From Halobellus clavatus (GTDB taxonomy: Archaea > Halobacteriota > Halobacteria > Halobacteriales > Haloferacaceae), in NCBI RefSeq assembly GCF_900107195.1, contig NZ_FNPB01000002.1:124001-188000 (forward strand): a DNA stretch of 64,000 nucleotides, given 5' to 3'. The position numbers were made by a program, and so were the translations under genes. The notes under the pieces were generated by a model. That model ran no database searches. It had not been told where the DNA came from and saw only the letters and a list, made by a program, of their open reading frames with translations. Below, piece by piece: positions 1 through 7,489 of the stretch (positions are counted from its first letter, which is position 1; each line of letters opens with the position of its first letter).

Positions 1-2
1 CG

Positions 3-68
3 GTTCACCGGCGCTCGTTCACAGACAAAGTCGTCGACCGTATCCTCGGCCTCTGGGACAGCTACTAA
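3..68 (+). CDS. 3' end of an unidentified gene entering the window
   Basis: An open frame runs from the left edge to a TAA at 66-68 and encodes 21 residues ending in RILGLWDSY. The stop overlaps the stop of the convergent cytochrome-like gene by four bases (65-68). The fragment is too short to assign a family. The frame choice rests only on its neat termination against the convergent gene and on the basic/aromatic composition of a plausible C-terminus. Confidence 0.4.
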   Translation, partial: VHRRSFTDKVVDRILGLWDSY

Positions 69-607
69 CCCGGGGTCGCGTTCGACGGAATCCCTCGAAG
101 CACCAACAGACGCAACAGGAGAACGTACACGAGAAACGCCACTGAGGGTCCCAGCAGAGGACGGATGAGTCCCGTTAGATCAGTCCCGATCGCTGCAGCA
201 TGGATTGTCCCGAACGCGAACCCAGCATATGCGAATGAGTGGACAACACGTGGGCCCCAGGGGCGCTGGAAGCGTTTTGCGTCAGTAAAGCCGAGCACCG
301 CGACGACGAGCATGAGCAGTGCCCCCGCACCTACGGCGATGCCGCCGAGAAAGTACGGCATCGAGTATGCCGGCGCTGGAACCTGTCCGGTGACGACGAA
401 CCACGTATCAAGGACACCGAGTCCCGCGTGTAGCAACGTGACGATCATCGCGAACACGGATAGTTCGATATGGATTCGTTGAGCGGCCTCGTGGAGCATT
501 CCAAACGACTCCGTGTTGTAGAGGATCCCCGTGAGAACTGCCAGATACAACGCCGGATACGTCACGAGTGCGGCGCCTCGGTCGAGGAGCCAGACGAGCT
601 GTGACAT
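65..607 (-). CDS. Five-helix heme-b-type membrane protein (ferric-reductase/cytochrome b561-like)
   Basis: The 180-residue product is mostly membrane. Hydrophobic segments lie near residues 12-30, 47-68, 84-107, 122-142 and 152-171. Histidines H46 and H60 sit 14 apart in helix 2, and H123 and H136 sit 13 apart in helix 4. This spacing is the usual arrangement for two axially ligated b hemes in ferric-reductase-like and MsrQ-like proteins. I chose the ATG at 607 because it overlaps the stop of the upstream gene (TGATG); the open frame extends 28 codons further without reason. It is the last gene of an operon with apbE. The inferred role is moving electrons across the membrane to or from flavinylated partners. 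No exact family is recognised. Confidence 0.7.
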   Translation of the reverse strand: MSQLVWLLDRGAALVTYPALYLAVLTGILYNTESFGMLHEAAQRIHIELSVFAMIVTLLHAGLGVLDTWFVVTGQVPAPAYSMPYFLGGIAVGAGALLMLVVAVLGFTDAKRFQRPWGPRVVHSFAYAGFAFGTIHAAAIGTDLTGLIRPLLGPSVAFLVYVLLLRLLVLRGIPSNATPG

Positions 608-894
608 CACGATGCCCCCGTCGTTTCGACGACATCGGGACAGCCGTCCACGTCCTGGAACCCGTTTTTCGTTTCCGGTCGTGTCGGACACGTATCCGCG
701 GAGTCGTTGATACCATCACCATCGTAATCGGCAGGGGCCTGTCGCGTCGAAACGGTCTGGTCGACGAGGTCGCTTTGTTTTTGTTCGGTCGCTTGGGCGG
801 CACGCACGTCTCCGATCTGCCAAAGAGCAGGGACAGCCACCACTAAGACGACCATCGCCACGACAGTGATTCGTTGCTTATGTGTCCAAGACAT
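607..894 (-). CDS. Membrane-anchored protein with thrombospondin type-3-like Ca-binding repeats and a C-terminal TGAS
   Basis: The product is 95 residues from the ATG at 894. Residues 9-26 form a single hydrophobic anchor, followed by a polar stretch and then an Asp-rich calcium-binding type segment at about 57-87 (DYDGDGINDSADTC and a shorter second repeat), with cysteines C69 and C85. The protein ends in VETTGAS. S/T-G-A-S/T is the core of the site to which ApbE attaches FMN in known targets, and apbE lies directly upstream, so this protein may carry a covalent flavin. That is inference, because the usual Asp three residues before the Thr is missing. The start overlaps the end of apbE by 17 bases; earlier ATGs at 909 and 930 are possible. 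Confidence 0.65.
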   Translation of the reverse strand: MSWTHKQRITVVAMVVLVVAVPALWQIGDVRAAQATEQKQSDLVDQTVSTRQAPADYDGDGINDSADTCPTRPETKNGFQDVDGCPDVVETTGAS

Positions 895-1756
895 GTGTCT
901 CAAAGCCATCTGTCGTATGGAAGACGCCATCGTGGATGATGAGCGCCTCTAGACCCTCCCATTCCGATGCTAATTCGCGTGCCTTGGCAAGCGGGAGTGC
1001 CGCGAGGGTCGTCGCCAGGGCGTCGGCTTCCATACAGTCTCGGCGCGCCACGACGGTGACCGATTCATGCCGAGAGCCGAGCGATTCGGCGGTCGGATCG
1101 TAGATGTGGTCAGTGCTGTTTCGCGACCGTCGGTATCCGCCGGATGTTGCGACGTACCAGTCCGTGTCGAGGACCTTCAGCGGTGTGTCGTCACCGTACG
1201 GGCTCTCGATGGCGACCGGTCCCGTCGGTGGGGACATGTCACCGCCACCACTGACGAACCCACGTCGGCCGAGTCCCGTGAGCGTCTCGGCGGTTCGCTC
1301 CACGATGTACCCCTTGGCGAGGCCATTCAGGTCGAGTTCGACGTCGGTCGTGACGTGCGACCCGCTGGTTCGGACAGTTCCGGCATCAAACTCTGTTGGT
1401 AGCGTTTCACTGTCACCGCGCAGGAATGTTTTGAGGGTGTGTTCGACGCGGCCCTGATGAATATCGAACACCCCCTCGGTCCGGTCGTTGTATTCCAGCC
1501 CACGGCGGACGATACGAGCGACGTGTTCGTTCATTACCTCCCCTTCACGGTTGAGCTGGCTGACGGCACTCGCCGCATCGAAGGCGTTCAGTTGGGCTTC
1601 GAGTGATTCAGCCGTTTTTCGGGCCGCAGTTGCCCCAGCCTCGGCCCGAACGCCCGTCGCCTGAATCCGAAACGTCGTGTCACAACACTCGAACTCGCGG
1701 TAGGTGTCCCCAAACCGTTCGTAGACCGATGCGAGCGATCCCATCATCTCGGTCAC
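878..1756 (-). CDS. apbE: FAD:protein FMN transferase (ApbE family)
   Basis: The 292-residue product has the ApbE family landmarks in order: FDIHQGRVEHTLK at about 97-109, LDLNGLAKGYIVERTAE at 141-157, VSGGGDMSPP at 168-177, a DHIYDPT segment at 216-222, and the metal-site region CMEADALATTLAALP at 241-255. Family members use FAD to attach FMN to a Thr or Ser of a target protein and need Mg2+. No signal peptide or lipobox is visible, unlike many bacterial ApbE proteins, so it may act inside the cell before target export. The GTG start at 1756 overlaps the stop of the preceding gene (GTGA); ATG codons four and five residues later are alternatives. It sits inside a four-gene operon with candidate flavin acceptors and a heme protein. 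Confidence 0.92.
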   Translation of the reverse strand: MTEMMGSLASVYERFGDTYREFECCDTTFRIQATGVRAEAGATAARKTAESLEAQLNAFDAASAVSQLNREGEVMNEHVARIVRRGLEYNDRTEGVFDIHQGRVEHTLKTFLRGDSETLPTEFDAGTVRTSGSHVTTDVELDLNGLAKGYIVERTAETLTGLGRRGFVSGGGDMSPPTGPVAIESPYGDDTPLKVLDTDWYVATSGGYRRSRNSTDHIYDPTAESLGSRHESVTVVARRDCMEADALATTLAALPLAKARELASEWEGLEALIIHDGVFHTTDGFETHVLDT

Positions 1757-2073
1757 TCGTCCTCTTCGTGTTCTTCGTCCTCGTGTTCCTCTTCGTCTTC
1801 ATCCTCGTCGTCTTCTTCATACTCCTCGTGTTCTTCGTCCTCGTATCCGGACTGGGTCTGGACTGCTGGGGTGAACTCCTGATTCGGCGTCGGCGCATCC
1901 GCAGTAACCTGTTGTGAGGATTCTGACGCGGGCGTATCTGGTGAGTTAGGTTGCTCGCCAGCCTGCGCGAGGCCGCCACCGGGCAGCGCAAGGGCCCCGG
2001 CGACACCAGCTGTGAGGAGCGCACCGACGAGCGTGAAGGCGACGAGTTTGTTTTTCGGGACGGGAACGCGCAT
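1753..2073 (-). CDS. Secreted acidic protein with a Glu/Asp/His tail
   Basis: The 106-residue product starts with a basic N-region and a hydrophobic signal-type segment (residues 9-37, ending ALALPGGGLAQA), then a Ser/Thr/Pro/Gln-rich linker. The last 30 residues are almost only Glu and Asp, with four His and a few Tyr (starting GYEDEEHEEYEED). The His-containing acidic tail could bind divalent metals or interact with the basic face of a redox partner; this is inference. It is the first gene of the apbE operon, and its stop overlaps the apbE start. I recognise no family. Confidence 0.65.
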   Translation of the reverse strand: MRVPVPKNKLVAFTLVGALLTAGVAGALALPGGGLAQAGEQPNSPDTPASESSQQVTADAPTPNQEFTPAVQTQSGYEDEEHEEYEEDDEDEDEEEHEDEEHEEDE

Positions 2074-2378
2074 GATTAGCTACCCCTCGGTCCACAACCA
2101 CTATCTTCGACGTGTCGGTCGTTGCGTTCTGCCATTGCAGATAGAGGGTTGAGACAGCCTTAGTAAGGCGTTCGCGTCCAACCATCGAATTTTCGTACAG
2201 CTATCGAATCGGTTCAGAGCGCGAGGTGGATTCTGAGTATGTCTGTGACTTCGTTATCGAGCAGCTGGCACTACTGGTGATCCCCTGTTTGCTCTGCGTA
2301 CGGAATGATTCGGCGGTTGTACGAGGATTCGATAGATGGACGCGAACGAACTTTTCGGCGTTGTATCTACGTATTTCT
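2074..2378. other. Divergent intergenic region of the apbE cluster
   Basis: About 305 bases separate the apbE operon (minus) from the cytochrome-like gene (plus). It is noticeably less GC-rich than the rest of the window. The plus-strand frame of the downstream gene stays open up to 2226, but residues encoded before 2379 do not look like part of the protein because a clean signal peptide begins at 2379. No RNA gene or clear palindrome was seen. It presumably holds promoters for both directions. Confidence 0.5.
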
Positions 2379-3089
2379 ATGCAGACTCGTTTACAGCGAG
2401 CAAGTCTGGTCGTTGTACTCCTGCTAGTCGTTAGTGGAGTCGGCACTGTTCAGGCGGGGGCATCACCAGTAGATGGTGATCATGCAGTTGTGGAAAATCT
2501 CGACGCAACAGAACAGTCACTCTCCCCTGTTTCGGACATAGGTGAATTGGATGGTGAGGAAAAAGAAGGTGAAGATGCAGAGGATTCGGACGAAGATGAG
2601 ACAGGCGCGAGTCTGATTGGAGATTGGTGGGGCCTTGGTGGCGAAGTGAGTGAAGCCCCGTATATTGGTGTAGTTGAAGCCGGCGTTGTCTTTCTCCTCG
2701 TCGGTGTCCTCGGGTACAGTCTCGCAAAGCGAAAGCGATTGCTGCCGGTGCAGTACCGTCGGTATCAGTTACAAACACACCAGTGGATCGTTCTCATCGG
2801 GACGGCACTAACGCTGCCACACTTCATTGCTGTCGAAGAGTGGGAAGGCCTCGGTCTCGCAGTTGCTGTCTTACTCGGTGTAGAGGTGGCGAGTGGCCTG
2901 TATGGTCGATATCTACATCGACACGTCGTCCGGCTTGGACGAGGCGATGAGACACCGTCAGTCGTTGGCCGTGTGCTGACTGTCACAAAAGAGACTCTCT
3001 TTTCACGATGGCGACGAATACACGTCTTGCTGACTGTTGTCACTGCCATCATCCTCGTCCTCCACATTATCACCGCAATCGGTGACTGA
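2379..3089 (+). CDS. Heme-b-type membrane protein with acidic ectodomain containing a TGAS motif
   Basis: The 236-residue product has a signal-type segment (residues 5-26, cleaving near VQAGA), then an acidic low-complexity region ending DEDETGASLIGDWWG, with T75-G76-A77-S78. Membrane helices follow at about 98-115, 132-150, 158-176 and 213-233. Histidine pairs H134/H148 and H215/H229 are each 14 apart, and H180/H182 lie in a loop, which suggests b-type heme ligation. The acidic segment precedes the first helix and should face outside, so TGAS is in the right place to hold a covalent FMN attached by the neighbouring ApbE. The ATG at 2379 was chosen because it begins the signal peptide. No named family is recognised. 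Confidence 0.7.
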   Translation: MQTRLQRASLVVVLLLVVSGVGTVQAGASPVDGDHAVVENLDATEQSLSPVSDIGELDGEEKEGEDAEDSDEDETGASLIGDWWGLGGEVSEAPYIGVVEAGVVFLLVGVLGYSLAKRKRLLPVQYRRYQLQTHQWIVLIGTALTLPHFIAVEEWEGLGLAVAVLLGVEVASGLYGRYLHRHVVRLGRGDETPSVVGRVLTVTKETLFSRWRRIHVLLTVVTAIILVLHIITAIGD

Positions 3090-3178
3090 CCTTCCCGTGG
3101 TCTCGACTCAGCCTGATAGTAGAGGAATGACAGCAAAGTTGGAATTGGCCCGTTTCGGACAGTGCCGCACATCTTTCG

Positions 3179-4736
3179 ATGGAGATGAGTCCGTACACGA
3201 GTCAGGGGTATGGAGTTCTAGTGGTCCCGAGTGATACTTCCCGCCGTGATGTCTTTCGACGAATCGCTCAACGCCCACACGTCGATTGGCCGGCCTACGA
3301 CTCGACGCCTCTGTACGACCAAAGTTCACTGACAGCGCTCACAGAGGATATTCGGACCGTCTCGGGGATCTGGTTCGAACACAGCGCTCACAACTCGGCC
3401 GAGGGGTTCGTCTGTCAGTATCCACTATCTTACGTGGAGTTCAATTCCCACGACCAGTCGACACTCTGGCGCAGTTGGAACAAGCGCTTCAGTGCTGACT
3501 TCCGTGAGGCAGTCGAGAGGACGGCGCGGACGATTCTCATCAACGCACAGAATGCCGGTGTTGCGATTTCTCGTGACCCAGAACGGAAGCTCCAGTACCA
3601 CAACGACGAATCTAGTGCGACCGATCCGGACGAACAGACTGTTTTGGAAGAAGCAGCGAAGATCACTGACCACGTCAGCCGTGTCGTCTTTCCGGCGTTC
3701 TCGCTGACCGTGGCGAGGGCTGTGAGATACACGAGAACGCCTACTGGGACTTACAGATGTATCTCGGACTCCGTGAGAGACTGGCTGCGAACGAAGGGGC
3801 TCGCAGTTTCATACATGAATCCACTCGGGATCGGACCCCACTGGGACACGCCCATCACAAACACATCCGTGACCTCTCGATTGAACAGCTTCGAGCGATG
3901 TACCGGCAGGCCATCACTCGGCTCCTGAACGAAGTTGCGGAGACAGAGCAGTTCTTTCGAGCAGGCATCGTCGCTATCGACATTACCGAAGCTGACCCGT
4001 TCACCGGTGATAGAACGGGCTACGAAGACGAGATTATCGGGACGAAGGAGAAAACCGACGAATACGCCTATTAGTGGGCGACGGTACAGTTGGTCGGGAA
4101 CGCTGTCCCACTCGTCCTCGATGCCCGCCCGGTACGGAAAGACGAGTCCCGACTAGAAATCGTCGAGGACTTGCTCAACTCCGCCGAGGACCTCGTTCAC
4201 GTCGATAACGTGCTGATGGACAGGGAGTTCGATAGCCAGCACGTCTTGGAGATGATCAGCCAGCGTGGGCTCTCCTACGTCGTTCCGAAGCGGATGCAGA
4301 CCAGCGAGAAAGCCCAGGCTAAGCGATTGCTTCGACGTGATCAAGACCGCTACGAGACCGACCGCAAGCTCCATCTCGGTAAGAACGAACGGCACGAAAC
4401 GACGCTGATCTACCGCCGGAAAGAAGACTCCGAGCACGACGACCACCGGCAGTACTCGGTGTTTATGACGAATCGGGGGAGCGGACATCTCACGGAGTAT
4501 GGCTATCGCTGGGAGATCGAGAGTGGGTACAGGTCGATCAAACGGTTTATGGCAGCGACGACATCGAAGGATTTCGGGCTTCGATTCTTCTACTTCGCGT
4601 TTGCGTGTCTGCTGTACTCGATCTGGCGATCGATCTGCTCGTGCCGGTTGAGTTGACTGGCGAGTATGAGCACTCACCGGTGATTACAGCGGACAACACG
4701 CTGACGCTGCTGAAGAAGGAAACTGGAATCGGGTAG
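3179..4736 (+). pseudogene. Decayed IS4-superfamily transposase (two frameshifts and an internal stop)
   Basis: Together the pieces give about 520 residues of a haloarchaeal DDE transposase. The N-terminal part is in one frame from 3179 to about 3710 and continues in another frame (EGCEIHENAYWDLQMYLGL). A TAG at 4072-4074 interrupts AYxWATV, and a second frameshift near 4630 moves IWRSI into IDLLVPVELTGEYEH, with the true end at 4736. Candidate catalytic residues are the Asp in AIDITEADPF, the Asp in VLMDREFDS, and the IS4 signature Y-2-R-3-E-6-K seen in YGYRWEIESGYRSIK. Three separate lesions make it inactive. I could not identify convincing terminal inverted repeats or a target duplication. 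Confidence 0.85.
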
Positions 4737-4887
4737 AGAGACTCCATCTGGGTTAGCGCGCCTCCTGAGTGGCTACACTATTGGCCATCTAAAAAATCTG
4801 CCCATACGGTTGGGGGTTTGACAAGAATGGCCGCTTGGAGAGTGATCTGGAGCAGTTTCCGCTGACCGAATCAGTCAAATTCGCGCA

Positions 4888-5157
4888 TCACAGCCCCGCT
4901 AAACCTGCTGTAGTCTCAACTTCCCAGCGACCCGTTCCGTATACCGATATGAGATTTATTACGGCGGTTGCGGCTTCGAGATCGTCGTCGGTGCAAGCAC
5001 CGCTGACGGTGCGCTTGACTTTTTTGCTCCCTCTCCCGGTCAGTGCAGGCCGACGTGCGTCCTCGCTACCGATGAGCAGTGCCTCGCTCTCATCGGTGAT
5101 CGCCCTGAATAAAGTGTATTCAGATATATCGAACACCAGCGATACTCGGAATCCCAT
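4888..5157 (-). CDS. Doubtful small hypothetical protein
   Basis: A minus-strand frame from an ATG at 5157 gives 89 residues beginning MGFRVSLVFDISEYTLF. The frame stays open upstream to 5202 through non-ATG starts. The composition is protein-like (a hydrophobic N-terminal strand, then mixed polar residues), but the frame also spans two DNA hairpins and a T-run that look regulatory. No family is recognised. It could be a remnant of a gene disrupted by the mobile element, or chance. Confidence 0.25.
   Translation of the reverse strand: MGFRVSLVFDISEYTLFRAITDESEALLIGSEDARRPALTGRGSKKVKRTVSGACTDDDLEAATAVINLISVYGTGRWEVETTAGLAGL
4994..5025 (+). terminator. Hairpin plus T-run, candidate plus-strand terminator
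   Basis: A perfect 6-bp stem with a CTGA loop (4997-5012), extended by CAA/TTG pairs, is followed within eight bases by six consecutive T residues. A structure followed by U-rich RNA is a plausible archaeal transcription stop for anything reading out of the transposase remnant. The T run alone could serve, since archaea do not strictly need the hairpin. Confidence 0.4.
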
Positions 5158-5210
5158 CACAGACCATCGCCGGGGGCTCGATAGTTTTTGACAAACCACC
5201 AAATCTCAAT

Positions 5211-5259
5211 AATATTTATGCCGAACCGGGAACAATTATCATCTGGAACCGAGGTGATC
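5211..5259 (+). promoter_or_regulatory. hsp20 promoter and Shine-Dalgarno
   Basis: An AT-rich TATA-type box (ATATTTAT at 5212-5219) lies about 45 bases before the start codon. GAGGTGATC at 5251-5259, an almost full match to the anti-SD of 16S rRNA, ends four bases before the ATG at 5264. The SD supports this start and a leadered transcript, in contrast to several leaderless genes in the window. Confidence 0.6.
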
Positions 5260-5263
5260 AGCA

Positions 5264-5635
5264 ATGGCGCTGCCGACTGATCCCACGAGTTCCTGGATGC
5301 AAGGGCTCGAGTTCCCGTCCCGAATCTTCGGCGATGGGCGTACCGACTACGAACTGTACGAGGAGGACGACGAGTTCGTCCTCGCCGTCGAGATGCCCGG
5401 ATTCACACGCGAGGACATCGACCTCACGTGGGACGACGGCGTCCTGAACATCGCGGCCGAACACGTCAACGAGGACCGCGGCCGCAGGCGGACGTACCAC
5501 CGACGCCTCCGCTTCCCCAAGGACGTCGACGAGGACGCCATCGCCGCGACGTATACGAACGGCGTCCTCGAGGTGACCCTCCCGCTCGAAGCGGAGGGCG
5601 ACACCCACGGGCAGACGATCCCGATCGAGGGCTGA
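5264..5635 (+). CDS. Small heat shock protein, Hsp20/alpha-crystallin family
   Basis: The 123-residue product is one alpha-crystallin domain. The first beta-strands start near residue 27 (YELYEEDDEFVLAVEMPGF), and the conserved G-V-L motif near the end of the domain is present as TNGVLEVTLPL at about 97-107. Such proteins form oligomers and hold unfolding proteins for other chaperones, without ATP. The N-terminal arm is short and the C-terminal tail lacks a clear I-x-I motif beyond TIPIEG. It stands alone after the low-GC segment and marks the return to normal high-GC sequence. Confidence 0.93.
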   Translation: MALPTDPTSSWMQGLEFPSRIFGDGRTDYELYEEDDEFVLAVEMPGFTREDIDLTWDDGVLNIAAEHVNEDRGRRRTYHRRLRFPKDVDEDAIAATYTNGVLEVTLPLEAEGDTHGQTIPIEG

Positions 5636-5782
5636 TCTCCCGAACCGGGTGAGTAGTCGGGTCGGCATCTGAGCGGAGCACCCGCTCCGGCCGATCTGTC
5701 GCCGTTCTTTGGGTGTCATTCGGATCGCTGAAGTCGTGTGGAACGAACAAACTCTTAGCGTCGAACGTCCCACGTTCAGCCG

Positions 5783-6835
5783 ATGCTTTCGGGGCTGTTC
5801 GTCCTCGGAATCACCGTCGCCGTCTTCGTCGGCATCAACATCGGCGGCTCCTCGACGGGGGTCGCGTTCGGTCCGGTGACCGGTAGCGGCCTCCTCTCGA
5901 TGCGGCAGGCGTCGGGGCTGATGGCGATCTTCGTGCTGCTCGGCGGCTTCACCGTCGGCACGAACGTCGTCGAAACGCTCGGGAGCGGGTTCGTCCCCGC
6001 GGAGTACTTCACCCTCAGCGCGTCGATCGGCATCCTCCTGTTCATCGGCCTCGCGATCCTGCTGGGGAACGTCCTCAAAGTGTCGACGAGCACCAGCCAG
6101 ACCGCCGTCGCCGCGGTCGTCGGGATGGGGGCGGCGCTCGGCGTCCTCAACTGGCGGACCGTCGGCGTCGTCGTGCTCTGGTGGCTCCTCTCGACGATCC
6201 TCGCGTTCTGGATCTGTGCGTTCATCGGGCGGTACCTCTACGACGCAGTCGTCGAGCGACTCGATCTGGAATCCCGAAACAGCCGTCTCGCCGAACTCGC
6301 CGTCATCGGTATCGGCTGTTATATGGCGTTTTCCGCCGGCGCCTCGAACGTCGCCAACGCCGTCGCGCCACTCGTCGGCTCGAATCAGTTGGGAATGCTC
6401 CCGGGGGTCGCAGTCGGGGGCCTCGCCATCGGGGTCGGCGCATTCGCCCTCGGGCACCGGACGATGGAGACAGTCGGAGAGGACATCACAGACCTCTCGC
6501 TGGAGGCGTCGCTACTCGCTGAATCCATCGCTGCTTCGATCCTCACCGGACTCAGCTGGGCCGGCATCCCGGCGAGCCTGGCCGTCGTGCTCACCGCGTG
6601 CGTCATTGGCCTGGGCTGGGGGCGTGCGAGTCGTCGCGTCCCGTTGCGGTCGATCGCGCGCCCCGACGGAACCACGGCGAGCGAGCGGTCGGTGCAGGCC
6701 GCCGACCGACTCGATCTGTTCGATCCGAGCGTCACGAAGCGGATCGTCACCACCTGGATCGCATCACCGACCGTCGCCGGCGTCATCGCCTTCGCGGCGT
6801 TCGAGGCCGCACAGCGACTCAATCTGCTGGCCTGA
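5783..6835 (+). CDS. Inorganic phosphate transporter, PiT family
   Basis: The 350-residue integral membrane protein has about ten helices. The two PiT signature regions are visible: GTNVVETLGSG near residues 59-69 with the TSTSQTAVAAVVG segment at about 101-113, and GASNVANAVAPLVG at about 190-203. The PiT family moves phosphate with Na+ or H+. No PhoU-like partner lies next to it. The downstream gene is separated by 74 bases. Substrate specificity within the family (phosphate or sulfate) cannot be read directly. Confidence 0.9.
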   Translation: MLSGLFVLGITVAVFVGINIGGSSTGVAFGPVTGSGLLSMRQASGLMAIFVLLGGFTVGTNVVETLGSGFVPAEYFTLSASIGILLFIGLAILLGNVLKVSTSTSQTAVAAVVGMGAALGVLNWRTVGVVVLWWLLSTILAFWICAFIGRYLYDAVVERLDLESRNSRLAELAVIGIGCYMAFSAGASNVANAVAPLVGSNQLGMLPGVAVGGLAIGVGAFALGHRTMETVGEDITDLSLEASLLAESIAASILTGLSWAGIPASLAVVLTACVIGLGWGRASRRVPLRSIARPDGTTASERSVQAADRLDLFDPSVTKRIVTTWIASPTVAGVIAFAAFEAAQRLNLLA

Positions 6836-6909
6836 TCGCCCCGACTCCCCGTTCAAATCGCCCGGCTCGACCCGGCGAGTCGCTTTTGGTGTCGAGACGT
6901 GAAGTGGCG

Positions 6910-7473
6910 ATGACGATGCTACTCAGCACGCTGAGCGGCCGCTTCCGCGGTCGGGAGACGCAGTTCCACATCGAACTCATCTACGGCGCGCTCTTCATCG
7001 TCGGCTTCGCTTATCTCATCTTCCGGATCGATCCGCGCGTCGCGGCGTTCGAGGGCGGTCTCGTCGTCGGCTACCTGCTCCGGGTCTGGGAGAAGATGTC
7101 CATCTACGAGCGGATTCTCGAGGAGGCCGTCTCTCAGGAGGCCGAGACGCAGGTGGAAGCCGAGGTCGAAGCGCAGGTTGAGGGGCAGGTGCAAGAGCGC
7201 GTCGGCGAAGAGGTCGACGAAGAAGTCCAAGAGCGCGTCGAGGAGACGGTCGACGAAGAGGTCCAAGAACAACTCGAAGCGCAGGTCGACGAGACGATTC
7301 CGGAACAGGTCGACGAACGCGTGCAAGAACACGTCGCAGAGACAGTCGACGAGGAAGTACAGGAACGCGTGGACGAACGTGTCGAGGAACGCGTCGACGA
7401 AGAGGTCGAGGAACGCGTCGACGAAGAGGTCGAAGAGCGCGTTGCGGCCGAGATGACTGACAACGCGGAGTAG
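6910..7473 (+). CDS. Membrane-anchored protein with valine-every-fourth-residue repeat
   Basis: The 187-residue product begins with a short N-terminal region and a hydrophobic hairpin (about residues 22-63), then a 105-residue segment of at least 25 uninterrupted tetrapeptides whose fourth residue is Val, Leu or Ile (for example DEEV, QERV, DERV, EERV). The other three positions are almost only Glu, Asp, Gln and Arg; there is no Lys. The ATG at 6910 is preferred over the far-upstream open frame because the membrane segment follows it. Strict period 4 is neither a heptad coiled coil nor a known hendecad. The role may be a membrane-tethered scaffold. No family is recognised. Confidence 0.7.
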   Translation: MTMLLSTLSGRFRGRETQFHIELIYGALFIVGFAYLIFRIDPRVAAFEGGLVVGYLLRVWEKMSIYERILEEAVSQEAETQVEAEVEAQVEGQVQERVGEEVDEEVQERVEETVDEEVQEQLEAQVDETIPEQVDERVQEHVAETVDEEVQERVDERVEERVDEEVEERVDEEVEERVAAEMTDNAE

Positions 7474-7489
7474 TCGTTCGGTTGCTGGC

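Larger units (their letters stand above)
4737..5263. other. Low-GC region between the broken transposase and hsp20
   Basis: This 527-base stretch contains two hairpins. One is GCACCG-CTGA-CGGTGC at 4997-5012 followed by a T run. The other has 9-bp arms ACCGATGAG/CTCATCGGT at 5068-5076 and 5089-5097. A weak minus-strand reading frame is listed separately. It may be the rest of the insertion or older mobile debris. The right end holds the hsp20 promoter. Confidence 0.4.

Noticed and set aside
3090-4830. Terminal inverted repeats of the broken transposase element
   Set aside because: Only a weak partial match (ATAGT-type bases near 3113 and near 4775) was found, not enough to set the element ends.
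5258-6457. 399-residue minus-strand frame across hsp20 and the phosphate transporter
   Set aside because: It is antisense to two well-supported genes, is rich in Arg/Asp/Pro in a way typical of GC-driven shadow frames, and matches no family.
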